DNA of 64,000 bases from JAGHKQ01 sp041920565 (GCA_041920565.1 JBHGXS010000053.1:62001-126000), one strand, 5' to 3'. Counted from the first letter of the stretch, positions 43,995 to 53,074 are shown. Notes: a model not told the origin generated them from the sequence alone. Program-made: numbers and translations.

Positions 43995-44744
43995 TTGAAG
44001 AAAGTACTCGGAATGGCAACAGCTGCTGTTTTAGGTTTTGGACTGTTTACCGCAACCGCTGATGCTGCCACAATTGTAAACACCAGCGTCTTAAACGTAC
44101 GACAAGGTCCCGGAACGAATACAGCGATTGTCGGAAAAGCGACAAGAGGACAAGCGTTGAACGTAACAGAACGATTAGCAAGCGGCTGGATCAAGATTGA
44201 TTATAATGGCGCTCCTGCTTATGTCAGCGGGCAATATACAATGGAAACAGCCTCCTATATCGTCAATGCATCCGTTTTAAATGTACGGCAAGGCGCTGGC
44301 ACTCATACAGGTATCATTGGACAATTAGTAAGGGGGCAAAACCTCATATTGGTAGAAGAATTATCCAATGGCTGGATGAAAATCAGCTATAACGGCAAAC
44401 CGGGATATGTAAGCAGCTCGTATGTTACAAAATCGGGAACAGAACCGGCAAATCAAAAGGAGTTTTATGTAGAAGCGACTTCGTATTCTCCTTACTGTGA
44501 AGGCTGCAGCGGCATTACAGCCGCAGGTTACGATGTTCGCGCCAATCCAAACATGAAGCTTATCGCCGTTGACCCGGCTGTGATTCCGCTTGGGAAACGG
44601 GTATATGTGGAAGGATATGGAGAAGCTGTGGCAGGTGATACAGGCGGCGCGATCAAAGGCAAGAAAATTGATGCTCTTATGCCGACGAATGAACAGGCAT
44701 TGCAATGGGGACGGAAGGTTGTTAAAATCCAAATACTAGATTAA
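43995..44744 (+). CDS. Secreted SH3b-SH3b-3D domain protein (YocH-like architecture)
   Basis: 249 residues from TTG 43995, chosen because GGTGG precedes it and the signal peptide (KKVLGMATAAVLGFGLF to about 25) then starts correctly. Two SH3b domains (about 26-87 and 90-150; LNVRQGPGT and LNVRQGAGT) and a C-terminal 3D domain (about 160-249) with YSPYCEGCSGITAAG, DPAVIPLGKRVYVEGYG and DTGGAIKGKKID, whose three Asp give the name. 3D proteins are often lytic-transglycosylase-like wall enzymes; B. subtilis YocH has LysM in place of SH3b and is WalR-controlled. Confidence 0.9.
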   Translation: MKKVLGMATAAVLGFGLFTATADAATIVNTSVLNVRQGPGTNTAIVGKATRGQALNVTERLASGWIKIDYNGAPAYVSGQYTMETASYIVNASVLNVRQGAGTHTGIIGQLVRGQNLILVEELSNGWMKISYNGKPGYVSSSYVTKSGTEPANQKEFYVEATSYSPYCEGCSGITAAGYDVRANPNMKLIAVDPAVIPLGKRVYVEGYGEAVAGDTGGAIKGKKIDALMPTNEQALQWGRKVVKIQILD

Positions 44745-44747
44745 TAG

Positions 44748-44780
44748 AGTCGTCTCTTTCGGGGGACGGCTTTTCTTTTT
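44748..44780 (+). terminator. Terminator of the SH3b-3D gene
   Basis: GTCGTCTC pairs with GGGGACGGC-type right arm (G-U pairs), then TTTTCTTTTT. Confidence 0.65.
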
Positions 44781-44823
44781 GAAAAAAACAAAGCATAATA
44801 AAAAGAAAAGGAGCGGATAGAAG

Positions 44824-45126
44824 ATGAATCTACAGCAAAAACCAGACTGGATCGGCACACCTCGCACCCATGAATATGAAGAAAACGGACAGCGTTATAA
44901 AATGATTTCTATTGATTTCACGCTAGAGAATGATGATGCCCGTTATAAGCTGGTCATAACCGCAAACGAGAGAGAAACGATCTACGAATTTAAACAGTAT
45001 ATAACAAAAGAAGGAAAACAAAAGCCGTTTCTCACTGCGACGGATTATGTATGGAAAAACGAAACGATTCCTTTGATTGATGCTATTTTGGCAGATCCTT
45101 ATGTACAAGAAATTTTGCAAAAATAA
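44824..45126 (+). CDS. Uncharacterised 100-residue cytosolic protein
   Basis: Sequence begins MNLQQKPDWIGTPRTHEYEE and is a mixed alpha/beta, charged, soluble protein without signal or membrane segment. SD AAAGGAGCGG and a tight terminator shared with the convergent regulator gene support it. I do not recognise a family or a functional motif. The neighbours (a wall protein and an FHA regulator) do not indicate a role. Confidence 0.75.
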   Translation: MNLQQKPDWIGTPRTHEYEENGQRYKMISIDFTLENDDARYKLVITANERETIYEFKQYITKEGKQKPFLTATDYVWKNETIPLIDAILADPYVQEILQK

Positions 45127-45156
45127 AAGAGAACTTTCCATCGAAAGTTCTCTTTT
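45125..45156. terminator. Bidirectional terminator
   Basis: AAAAGAGAACTTTC pairs perfectly with GAAAGTTCTCTTTT, loop CATC; it overlaps both adjoining stop codons. Confidence 0.92.
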
Positions 45157-45835
45157 ATCCTTGAATCTCCAAAATATATCCTTTTCCCCGAACGGATTCA
45201 ATATGAAAAGCCGCAGGTATTTTCTTGCGGAGACGATATACTAAGGAGTTCAACTCCTCCGAGCTTACATCCGTTACGCCTTCTGAAGCAATCACCCGCT
45301 CCGGCCATACATGCTTCTTCATCTCTTCTTTGGAAATAAAAGAACTTTCACAGCTCAAAAGCAGATCTAAACACGTATACTCCTTAGCCGATAAAGAATA
45401 TTCTTCACCGCCATAAATGACCGTTTGTTTAATAGGATCCAGCTCAGCTCGTAATGAACCTCGCGGCAGCTGCCGTAAAATCGGGCCGAAATCTAACGTT
45501 TGATCAAAGTCCGAATAAGAAAAATGAAGCAAAACGACCCCTTTCGCAACGGAAATGACATCCCCGTTTTGCAGCACTCTGCTTTCCCCCGGAGTCAATG
45601 CTTGCCCGTTTACCTCTGTACCATGTTTGCTGTTTAAATCTTCTATAACATATTTATCATTCTCATAACGAATAGCGGCATGTTTTCGGGATACGAATGC
45701 ATTCGCAAACGCCATATGAGGCATCCATCCCTCTCCCGCCCTTCCTAAGAAGGTTACGGAATCATTTAGCGAAATATATGCACCCGGCTGGAATGGAGCC
45801 CCATATTCTACAATCAAGTTAGCTTGAACGGTCAT
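45155..45835 (-). CDS. FHA + OmpR-type winged-helix regulator
   Basis: 226 residues from ATG 45835 (SD GGAGTGG). N-terminal FHA domain (about 8-100) with FLGRAGEG, VSRKHAAIRY and NSKHGTEVNG, all phosphothreonine-binding positions intact. C-terminal winged helix (about 130-226) of the Trans_reg_C type: LSAKEYTCLDLLL, SSEELNSLVYRLRKKIP and IESVRGKGYIL. No receiver domain. It could bind DNA under control of a Ser/Thr kinase such as PrkC. A 49-residue peptide gene diverges from it with 100 bp between starts, an obvious candidate target. Confidence 0.85.
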   Translation of the reverse strand: MTVQANLIVEYGAPFQPGAYISLNDSVTFLGRAGEGWMPHMAFANAFVSRKHAAIRYENDKYVIEDLNSKHGTEVNGQALTPGESRVLQNGDVISVAKGVVLLHFSYSDFDQTLDFGPILRQLPRGSLRAELDPIKQTVIYGGEEYSLSAKEYTCLDLLLSCESSFISKEEMKKHVWPERVIASEGVTDVSSEELNSLVYRLRKKIPAAFHIESVRGKGYILEIQG

Positions 45836-45881
45836 ATTATCCACTCCATTCATTTGTGATGGAATTATCATTTTCCTTTCA

Positions 45882-45910
45882 TTGAACAGGACAAGCAAGT
45901 CTTTTACTAT
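45882..45910 (+). promoter_or_regulatory. Sigma-A promoter of the 49-residue peptide gene
   Basis: TTGAAC (45882-45887), 17-nt spacer, TACTAT (45905-45910), inside the divergent spacer with the FHA regulator. Confidence 0.6.
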
Positions 45911-45935
45911 TATAACGTAAAAGGGAGGAAAAGGT

Positions 45936-46085
45936 ATGAAACAACGAAAAGAATTGTTGCTTCTCAGCGTCATACTCACAATCATCACTCTTTTTATGTC
46001 GGGAGCAGGAGACAAAATCTATGTACCGGCCGCTTCTAAAAACGCTGCAGGGGTGGATTATAAAACGGGAATCCATAACAAATAA
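45936..46085 (+). CDS. 49-residue peptide with N-terminal signal/membrane segment
   Basis: Sequence MKQRKELLLLSVILTIITLF followed by a polar half GDKIYVPAASKNAAGVDYKT and GIHNK. SD GGGAGG, a sigma-A promoter upstream and a hairpin-terminator (46148-46186) downstream indicate an expressed gene. The hydrophobic helix could be a signal peptide or anchor, leaving about 25 residues outside. No family recognised. It is divergent from the FHA winged-helix regulator. Confidence 0.65.
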   Translation: MKQRKELLLLSVILTIITLFMSGAGDKIYVPAASKNAAGVDYKTGIHNK

Positions 46086-46142
46086 GATGGACTACATACG
46101 GAAAGCTGGCGGCAAAGAGCTCGCTGCTCCTGATAAATATAA

Positions 46143-46325
46143 GAAAAACTGAGTACGGGCCAAACCGTACTCAGTCCTTTTTCGGTCGAACTTCGCATGA
46201 ATAGCACAAAAATGATACGAATTGCACCAAAATTACATAGAATTGCACCAAAACGAGGAACAATTGCACCGAATTTAAGATAATTGCACCAAAACGGGAA
46301 CAATTGCACCAAAACTTCAAGCAAG
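46143..46325. repeat. AATTGCAC intergenic repeat, cluster F with hairpin edge
   Basis: Left edge: CTGAGTACGG and CCGTACTCAG hairpin with TCCTTTTT (a terminator for the peptide gene). Then six units at 20-21 bp: AATAGCACAAAAATGATACG, AATTGCACCAAAATTACATA, AATTGCACCAAAACGAGGAA, AATTGCACCGAATTTAAGAT, AATTGCACCAAAACGGGAAC, AATTGCACCAAAACTTCAAG. Lies in a convergent spacer. Confidence 0.85.
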
Positions 46326-46344
46326 ATAAAAGTATCTTATTTTC

Positions 46345-46378
46345 AAAAAAGAAACAGCCGGCAAAGCTGTTTCTTTTT
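46345..46378 (-). terminator. Terminator of the glyoxalase-like gene
   Basis: AAGAAACAGC pairs with GCTGTTTCTT; T-run on the minus strand (TTTTTTG). Confidence 0.88.
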
Positions 46379-46391
46379 GTCTTACTGATTT

Positions 46392-46757
46392 TTATTTTGC
46401 TGTTTCATCAAGCTGCATCAGACCGAAAATCGTTCCTTCCGGATCCTTGCAATATGCAAGATAGCCGACACCCGGAATTGCATGCTTCGGCATTACTACT
46501 TGCCCGCCGTTTTCTTCTACTTTTGTGATGTAGGCGTCAACGGAAGATACTTCTATTGTATTGTACGTTCTGGCAACACCATCCGGAGATTGCATCATAC
46601 CTCCGTCAATGCCTCTTTCTCCCTCTCCCGTAGTCACTAAATAATACTCTTGCGGCCCGTCCCACTTCATGAACTGCCACTCGAATACCCCTTTGTAAAA
46701 CTTCACCATGTTTTCTAAGTTCACAGCTTGCAACTCAAAATGCACTACTCGGTTCAT
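46392..46757 (-). CDS. VOC (glyoxalase/bleomycin resistance) family protein
   Basis: 121 residues from ATG 46757 (SD GGGAGGCGG). Starts RVVHFELQAVNLENMVKFY and ends with the metal Glu region DPEGTIFGLMQLD; two beta-alpha-beta-beta-beta modules as in VOC proteins. It matches the subgroup with FEWQFMKWDGPQEYYLV and GGQVVMPKHAIPGVGYLAYC. Substrate unknown. Divergent from the SWIM protein gene. Confidence 0.87.
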   Translation of the reverse strand: MNRVVHFELQAVNLENMVKFYKGVFEWQFMKWDGPQEYYLVTTGEGERGIDGGMMQSPDGVARTYNTIEVSSVDAYITKVEENGGQVVMPKHAIPGVGYLAYCKDPEGTIFGLMQLDETAK

Positions 46758-46912
46758 TTCTCCGCCTCCCAATTCCTGTTTTTTCCTTACCTCTCCAATA
46801 TAACACGCATGATGCAATATGTACAGAACAAACGTTCTTATTTTTATATGAAGCCTATCGCTGTATTTTCGGCTATAATAGTAAAAATAGGACATTTGTA
46901 CGGAGGGTTTGT

Positions 46913-48538
46913 ATGCTGCAACATTCAATAGGAAAAGAAGAAATTTTGTACGTGACTGATGAAATAGTAAAAGAGCTCGATCCTCTTTCGGAAGATGACC
47001 GCAACCGCATGACAAAAGGGTTAAAGCTGTATCGGGAAGGACGAGTCTACAATGTTTCGCTCGACAGCAATATGCTGGACGGAACAGTGGATGATGACCA
47101 CCATGTCCACAGTGTGTCTCTCAACATTCGCCAACCGTCGCAAAGCTATTGCGACTGCTTTCAAGCGGGGTATTGCGAGCACATGATCGCCGCGCTTTTT
47201 TATGCCGCTTCAAGCTTCGGGCAAGTAGGCGAAATTACGAAGCGTTTTAAAGAAAAAAGAAAACCGAAAATCGCTGTTTCCGAGATAAAAACTGCCAAAC
47301 AATTGCTGCAGGCACAATACTATGACGAGATGAAGCACGAAACGTGGCTGCAATACTTTGAAAAGGAATACGAAGCATTTTCAAAGGAGCAAAAGCGCTT
47401 TTCGTACCGGCAAATGTATTTTCTCGTTAATATTTTTGAAGAATTTTATGCAAAGCTGCTTCGCAAAGCGACAAAGATGCCCATTTTACAAGAGCTGTTT
47501 GAATTGAATGCCGCCTTATTTTCACTTCAAAAGCTGTTTGAAGAAGCGAAGGATTTTGAAACGAACAATACGTATTCCTATTACAATCCTGCTTCGATTG
47601 CCGAACGCTTTGTGGATGAAATAGAAGAACTAGTATCACAAATTACGATTCATGCCTTTCCTATGGCATTGGATCCAATTTTAAAAGATACCGGACGCAT
47701 CGTTCATCAGTTATTTTTTAATTACAATGTATACATTTTTAAACGCTATTATATATACCGGTACATATGGACAGAGCTTCTTGACCGACCGCTTTGGATA
47801 AAAGAAGAGCAGCAGCTCATTGGGCAGCAAACAAATACTGTTGACAAGGCTCTGGCTTCTGCCCATCTCCTGTTTTTACAAAAGAAAGACAGAGAAGCCA
47901 TGACGCTGCTAGATGAACATGCAGGCAGGCTTCCCGGTTTGTATCTGTATTGGGTGGACGTGTTGAGCGATACATTGCAATGGAGCCGCGCCAAAGACTG
48001 GCTTTCCTTTACGTATAAATATGTGAAACAGGATATTGAAGACGAGGACAGCTACTACGTAAACCGCGATTTGGTCCGCATATTTTTAACTTCCTACGGA
48101 CGCTACGCTGCTGGAACCAATGAGCAGGCAGGATTGGAATTGGTATTGCAGGAATTGCTTCCGTACAGCTTTATAGAATATAACGAGTATTTATTGGACA
48201 AAAAGCTGTATAAAACGTGGGTGGAGCTGCAAATGCTTGTAGGATTCGATGACTTGACTGAGCTAAAAGAGGTCATAAAAGAAATTGAAAAAGAAAATAG
48301 GGAATACGTCCTGCCCCTCTATCATCACGCTGTAATGGAAGCCATCGCTTTAAAACATAGGCAAGGCTATCGGCTAGCTGTCCGCTATTTAAAAAAGCTG
48401 CGCACCCATTACACAAAGTTGAAACGAACGGACGAATGGGAATTGTTTATTGAAACAATTGCCGCCTCCTATTCACGTTTACGTGCTTTTCAAGAAGAAT
48501 TAAGGAAAGGAAAGTTAATCAATGATGAAGCAAACTGA
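46913..48538 (+). CDS. ywqB: SWIM zinc-finger protein (YwqB-like)
   Basis: 541 residues. The SWIM motif CxCx5CxH is clear: C80 and C82 in YCDCFQAG, C88 and H90 in YCEH. The rest is helical, Glu/Leu-rich, resembling TPR-like scaffolds. It overlaps the SNF2 gene by 17 bp and the pair matches ywqB-ywqA of B. subtilis, so the two products probably act together on DNA or chromatin-like complexes; the process is unknown. SD GGAGGG. Confidence 0.9.
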   Translation: MLQHSIGKEEILYVTDEIVKELDPLSEDDRNRMTKGLKLYREGRVYNVSLDSNMLDGTVDDDHHVHSVSLNIRQPSQSYCDCFQAGYCEHMIAALFYAASSFGQVGEITKRFKEKRKPKIAVSEIKTAKQLLQAQYYDEMKHETWLQYFEKEYEAFSKEQKRFSYRQMYFLVNIFEEFYAKLLRKATKMPILQELFELNAALFSLQKLFEEAKDFETNNTYSYYNPASIAERFVDEIEELVSQITIHAFPMALDPILKDTGRIVHQLFFNYNVYIFKRYYIYRYIWTELLDRPLWIKEEQQLIGQQTNTVDKALASAHLLFLQKKDREAMTLLDEHAGRLPGLYLYWVDVLSDTLQWSRAKDWLSFTYKYVKQDIEDEDSYYVNRDLVRIFLTSYGRYAAGTNEQAGLELVLQELLPYSFIEYNEYLLDKKLYKTWVELQMLVGFDDLTELKEVIKEIEKENREYVLPLYHHAVMEAIALKHRQGYRLAVRYLKKLRTHYTKLKRTDEWELFIETIAASYSRLRAFQEELRKGKLINDEAN

Positions 48539-51284
48539 AATCATCCTCCGCTCGCAATGGATAAACGGAACGGGATTATTTCTTTGGGGAGAAGATGAAC
48601 ACGGACGAGCGCTGCCGCTGGCAGAATGGAAGGAAAGCGCCTTTATCTGGCATGCCGCATCCTTTTACGGAACTCTTTTACATGAAATGAACAAGAACGG
48701 AACAGAAGGGGTTTTTCTTTCTCCCAGCATGGCGCTCGATTATGTGGCATCCCGTCCGCAAAACTCCTTTGCCCGCTTCCGCCTCAGTCCCGAGCTGGAA
48801 GCCTATCAGGAATCCGCAAAAGCATTACTAGAAGACTACCAATCCGGCAGCTTCATTCCGGACATGGAAAAATGGAAAGAAAACAAAGTGGAATGGAAGC
48901 CGCAAGGACATAAAATCGAAGATCCTTTTTTGCTGCAGTGGTTTTCGGAAGCAATAAACGACAGCATGGCAAAGCGAAAGCCGCGCAACAAACAATGGGA
49001 AAAAGCGCACCAATTGTATGAGCATCGCACATTTGTGGCCAAACAGTTGGCCACTGCGTTCAGTGAAGAAGATTGGCTCACAAAAATCGGCTATCTGGAA
49101 GATGATACACCGTTTACTATCAGCTTGCGCCTGCTAGAGCCGCAAGAAGACTATGAAATGTGGAAGCTGGAAACGATTCTTGTTCCGAAAAAAGGAACCA
49201 GAAAACCGGTTCTGTACGAAGGAGAAGCCTCTTTGCCTAAACGTTGGCTCATGTATAACGAGCGCATTCTTCGCACATACGAAGGCTGGAAAAAGCTTGT
49301 GCCGTGGCTGGTCGAAGACGGCATGCTTCGAAATGAATTGTTCGAACAAGAAGCATGGCGCTTTTTAACGGAAGCAAGCAACGAGCTGTTGGCTGCCGGT
49401 GTGGACATCTTGCTGCCGTCCTGGTGGCAAGCGCTGAAAAACAGCCGCTTGTCGCTTCGAGCCCAAGTCAAATCCAATACGCGCTCGCAGCAAGCCTTTT
49501 TCGGCATGAATACTCTTGTAAACTTCAACTGGCGCATCTCCACTGACGGAGTCGATTTCTCAGAAGAAGAGTTTCTAAGATTAGTGGAGCAAAACCGCCG
49601 CCTCATTAACATGAACGGGCAGTGGATCAAGCTTGATCCCGAGTTTATTGAACATGTCAAACATCTGATGGAAAAAGCGGATCGACAAGGCTTGCAGATG
49701 AAAGATATTTTACAACAAGAACTGCTGCGGACATCCGACAAAGAAGAAATAGAAGATCATGATCCGTTCTCGCAAATTGTCATTGAACTTGATGACTATT
49801 ATGAGCGCTTGTTGCATCGTCTCACGGAAATTAAGGATGTACCATCCGTCACGATGCCGGATACCCTGCAAGCGTCCTTGCGTCCTTATCAGCAAACAGG
49901 GGTCGAATGGCTTCTTTACTTGCGTCATCTCGGCTTTGGCGCACTGCTGGCAGATGATATGGGACTTGGGAAAACGCTGCAAACCATTGCCTATTTTACG
50001 TATGCCAAGGAGCATGGTTTACTCGACGGACCGTCCCTCATTATTGCGCCGACATCGGTGCTTGGCAACTGGCAGAAGGAATTCGAACGATTCGCTCCTC
50101 ACTTGACAGTGGATTTGCATTACGGAGCAAACCGGGCGAAGGGCGAAGCCTTCCTGCCTTCTTTAGAAGGAAAAGATGTCATTTTAACGTCCTATGCCCT
50201 TTCAAACCTGGATGAAGAAGAACTGGCATCTTATAAGTGGAGCGCTGTAGTGTTGGATGAAGCGCAAAATATAAAAAACGCGCACACAAAGCAGTCTCGT
50301 GCCGTTCGCCATTTAGAAGCGGCTCATAAAATCGCCTTAACGGGAACGCCGATGGAAAACCGCTTATCGGAGCTTTGGTCCATTTTTGATTTTCTCAATC
50401 CAGGTTATCTCGGAAGCCTGACCCAGTTTCAACGACGCTTCATCACCCCGATTGAAAAGGATCGGGACGAAGAAAAAATTCAGCAGGTACAACGGCTCAT
50501 CTCGCCGTTCTTGCTGCGCCGGACAAAAAAAGATCCAGACGTGGCGCTGAACCTGCCGGATAAGCAAGAACAAAAAGAATACTGCCCTCTCACAGTAGAA
50601 CAAGCCTCCCTGTACGAACAGATGGTGCAGGATACACTTGAAAATGTGCAAAGATTACAGGGCATTGAACGAAAAGGTTTTATTCTGCTCATGCTGAACA
50701 AGCTGAAGCAAATTTGCAACCATCCGGCTTTATACTTAAAAGAGGAAAATCCGGAACATATTATGGAACGTTCCATGAAAATGCAAAAGCTGGTTGAGCT
50801 CATGGAAAGCATACGCGAACGAAATGAAAGCTGCCTGATTTTTACTCAATATATCCGCATGGGAGACATGCTGAAGCAGCTGTTAGAACAGCGAACAGGC
50901 GAGCCTGTATTGTTTTTGAACGGAAGCGTACGCAAGACTGAACGAGATAAGATGATTGAACAGTTCCAAAACGGACGATATAAAACTTTTATCTTGTCGC
51001 TGAAAGCCGGCGGCACCGGCTTAAACTTAACTGCAGCCAACCATGTCATTCATTACGACCGCTGGTGGAATCCTGCCGTAGAAAATCAAGCGACGGACCG
51101 CGCGTACCGTATCGGACAAAAACGCTTCGTGCATGTCCATAAACTGATTACAACTGGAACATTAGAAGAAAAAATAGATGAAATGCTGGAGAAAAAGCAG
51201 TCGCTGAACGATGCCATCATTTCCAGCGACAACTGGATGACGGAGTTAACAACAGAAGAATTGAAGGAATTGTTGGGGGTATAG
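48522..51284 (+). CDS. ywqA: SNF2-type DEAD/DEAH helicase (YwqA-like)
   Basis: 920 residues. An N-terminal bacterial SNF2-associated region (about 1-440) precedes the motor: Walker A ADDMGLGKTLQT (about 477-488), VVLDEAQNIKN (about 577), TGTPMENRLSELW, LLRRTKKD, and in lobe two ILSLKAGGTGLNL and NQATDRAYRIGQ (about 855). ATP-driven DNA translocase expected to remodel protein-DNA complexes. ATG 48522 follows AAGGAAAG inside ywqB; a second ATG is the next codon. It ends one base before the convergent VanZ-like gene. Confidence 0.95.
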   Translation: MMKQTEIILRSQWINGTGLFLWGEDEHGRALPLAEWKESAFIWHAASFYGTLLHEMNKNGTEGVFLSPSMALDYVASRPQNSFARFRLSPELEAYQESAKALLEDYQSGSFIPDMEKWKENKVEWKPQGHKIEDPFLLQWFSEAINDSMAKRKPRNKQWEKAHQLYEHRTFVAKQLATAFSEEDWLTKIGYLEDDTPFTISLRLLEPQEDYEMWKLETILVPKKGTRKPVLYEGEASLPKRWLMYNERILRTYEGWKKLVPWLVEDGMLRNELFEQEAWRFLTEASNELLAAGVDILLPSWWQALKNSRLSLRAQVKSNTRSQQAFFGMNTLVNFNWRISTDGVDFSEEEFLRLVEQNRRLINMNGQWIKLDPEFIEHVKHLMEKADRQGLQMKDILQQELLRTSDKEEIEDHDPFSQIVIELDDYYERLLHRLTEIKDVPSVTMPDTLQASLRPYQQTGVEWLLYLRHLGFGALLADDMGLGKTLQTIAYFTYAKEHGLLDGPSLIIAPTSVLGNWQKEFERFAPHLTVDLHYGANRAKGEAFLPSLEGKDVILTSYALSNLDEEELASYKWSAVVLDEAQNIKNAHTKQSRAVRHLEAAHKIALTGTPMENRLSELWSIFDFLNPGYLGSLTQFQRRFITPIEKDRDEEKIQQVQRLISPFLLRRTKKDPDVALNLPDKQEQKEYCPLTVEQASLYEQMVQDTLENVQRLQGIERKGFILLMLNKLKQICNHPALYLKEENPEHIMERSMKMQKLVELMESIRERNESCLIFTQYIRMGDMLKQLLEQRTGEPVLFLNGSVRKTERDKMIEQFQNGRYKTFILSLKAGGTGLNLTAANHVIHYDRWWNPAVENQATDRAYRIGQKRFVHVHKLITTGTLEEKIDEMLEKKQSLNDAIISSDNWMTELTTEELKELLGV

Positions 51285-51770
51285 TTACCCCCTTCCTTTT
51301 TTGCCAAATAACACACTCCACACCGTAATCCCGGTTATGCCGCCTACTGTATCCAATACAGAGTCCTGCCAAAGCGGCGTCCGGTCTGCGGTAAACGACT
51401 GATGGATTTCATCCAACGCCGCATATCCTGTCGTTGCTAATAAAGCGAAAAGGAATGCTTTCTTTCGATCCATGCCATATCCGCCTAACGCACGGCAAAT
51501 AAGCAATCCGAGAATGAAAAAGACGGTAAAATGCGCGCCTTTTCGCAAGAAAAACTCCAAAAAGCCAGATGCTCCCCGCTCCTCAATGCTGACCTCGCTT
51601 CCGGCATACGTAAAATGCACCGAGGAAAATAAATCTTGCACGGTATCCTCATCAATATATTGAGTAATGGTAGACCGCATATCTTGCTTTCCGTACGGCT
51701 GCGAGGACGAATAATAAATCAACCCTGCCCACAATAGTACAGGCAGCCAAAACCATAAAAATTTTTTCAT
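51285..51770 (-). CDS. VanZ-like family membrane protein
   Basis: 161 residues from ATG 51770 (GTG 9 bp upstream also possible; the SD GGGTG is weak). About four membrane helices with the family motifs RKGAHFTVFFILGLL (about 78-92) and ALDEIHQSFTADRTPLWQDSV then DTVGG (about 120-148). VanZ-like proteins are widespread; only VanZ itself has a described role in teicoplanin resistance. Convergent with ywqA with no room for a separate terminator. Confidence 0.87.
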   Translation of the reverse strand: MKKFLWFWLPVLLWAGLIYYSSSQPYGKQDMRSTITQYIDEDTVQDLFSSVHFTYAGSEVSIEERGASGFLEFFLRKGAHFTVFFILGLLICRALGGYGMDRKKAFLFALLATTGYAALDEIHQSFTADRTPLWQDSVLDTVGGITGITVWSVLFGKKGRG

Positions 51771-52026
51771 ATGCAACACCCACTACAGTGTACCACAAAT
51801 CAGGAAAAATCGGCTCTTTTTGTCATGCTCTGCAAATTTTATTGCTTTTTCTACCCATGCAAACAAAGTACATGTCTATGTTGCATGATTCAATAGAAAG
51901 GCGGGGGTATTAAGCTGCATTCATAAACAATTAAACCAGATCCCTCGCTCATTAAAAATTTTTTCATTCCATGACCGAATCCCTCCCTCTCACAGCTATA
52001 TATAAGGCGAAAGGGAGGTGAGGGAG

Positions 52027-52251
52027 ATGGCAGTAATCACAGAATTGCAAGACATGAGCTTACGCCTTGTGTATCATGCCGGTACCGACCAAAACGGGAA
52101 AGCCATCATGAAAAACAAGGTGTACAAAAATGTAAAGCTGGATGCACAACCGGAGAAAATCAAAGAAGTTGCGCTTGCGATTGCTTCATTGCAGACTCGC
52201 ACATTAGAAACGGTTCAGCTTGCAAGCACGTCCGGTGTAAACGAAGCGTAA
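52027..52251 (+). CDS. DUF1659 family protein
   Basis: 74 residues from ATG 52027 (SD AGGGAGGTGA; a GTG 9 bp earlier lies in the SD). Sequence AVITELQDMSLRLVYHAGTD through ALAIASLQTRTLETVQLA is typical of DUF1659. These small soluble proteins are usually paired with DUF2922 proteins, as here, 37 bp apart. Function unknown. Confidence 0.9.
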   Translation: MAVITELQDMSLRLVYHAGTDQNGKAIMKNKVYKNVKLDAQPEKIKEVALAIASLQTRTLETVQLASTSGVNEA

Positions 52252-52288
52252 GAGCTCGTTCCATCTCAACAGAAAGGAGGAGTGACCG

Positions 52289-52510
52289 ATGGCACAAGTA
52301 CTCGAGCTGAAATTTTTAAAAGAGGACGGTAAAGAAGCCACCTTCTCTATCGACTCTCCTATCGTTCCGGTCGATGAAGCAGCAGTGAAAGCTGTAATGG
52401 ATACAATCCTTGCTTCCGGCGTCTTCGAAGCTACAAGCACGCCGAACGCCCGCAAAAAAGGAGCGCGCTTGGTGGACCGTTCCGTTTCGGAAATCGATTT
52501 GAATCTATAA
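52289..52510 (+). CDS. DUF2922 family protein
   Basis: 73 residues, starting AQVLELKFLKEDGKEATFSI and ending RLVDRSVSEIDLNL. The hallmark is a beta-alpha pattern with VDEAAVKAVMDTIL in the centre. SD AAAGGAGGAGTG. Forms a two-gene unit with the preceding DUF1659 gene. Function unknown. Confidence 0.9.
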   Translation: MAQVLELKFLKEDGKEATFSIDSPIVPVDEAAVKAVMDTILASGVFEATSTPNARKKGARLVDRSVSEIDLNL

Positions 52511-52513
52511 GCA

Positions 52514-52552
52514 AAAGAAGGGGCCTACTGGTTAGGCTCCTTCTCTTCTTTG
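52514..52552. terminator. Bidirectional terminator
   Basis: AGAAGGGGCCTA pairs with TAGGCTCCTTCT (one mismatch), loop CTGGT; it serves DUF2922 (+) and overlaps the end of the convergent gene. Confidence 0.8.
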
Positions 52553-52923
52553 GGATATTTCACAGGAATGAAATGATCCGCAATCCCGACCGTCACATAT
52601 TCATATGTTTCTTCGCCTAAAGTGAATTCGGTTGTATACGTGGAAAAGAAAATATAGTCTTTTTCTGTTGTATACTTATCCACGAGAATCCCGACTTGAG
52701 GCTCCAAATATCGTTTCGCCAGCTTTTTCCCCAGACCCGCCAGCTCTCCAAGCAATCCGTCCTTATCTTCTTCCTGCAGCTTGGATAAATAATCATGAAT
52801 CTCATTTCGCGTCATAATCTGCTTGGACGCCCAGGCTATATATTCTCCTTTACTTGGATTGCTGCTTGCCAAATATACGAGCAATACAACAAACAGAATA
52901 GACAATACATACCGAAATCTCAT
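52525..52923 (-). CDS. DUF4359-like exported/anchored protein
   Basis: 132 residues from ATG 52923 (SD GGGAGAG). One N-terminal helix (about 4-20) followed by SSNPSKGEYIAWASKQIMTR, a Lys/Glu-rich helix and VGIADHFIPVKYP near the C-terminus. This ordering fits the DUF4359 family, whose members carry a membrane anchor and an extracellular domain. Function unknown. Confidence 0.75.
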   Translation of the reverse strand: MRFRYVLSILFVVLLVYLASSNPSKGEYIAWASKQIMTRNEIHDYLSKLQEEDKDGLLGELAGLGKKLAKRYLEPQVGILVDKYTTEKDYIFFSTYTTEFTLGEETYEYVTVGIADHFIPVKYPKEEKEPNQ

Positions 52924-53074
52924 CGCTCTCTCCCCCATTCACTCCTATCTATTCCACAATCAATTTTCAATTCCTCTCTTTATTGTTCTCTGATTGCTGG
53001 AATAGCCTCATTCAACAACGCGATTTGTCTTTTCTGCTGCATGCTGCCGGAAAAATGAATGAACAGAGCGGAAG

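Noticed and set aside
46087..46152. 21-codon frame MDYIRKAGGK after the 49-residue peptide
   Set aside because: No SD, and it runs into the terminator hairpin of repeat cluster F.
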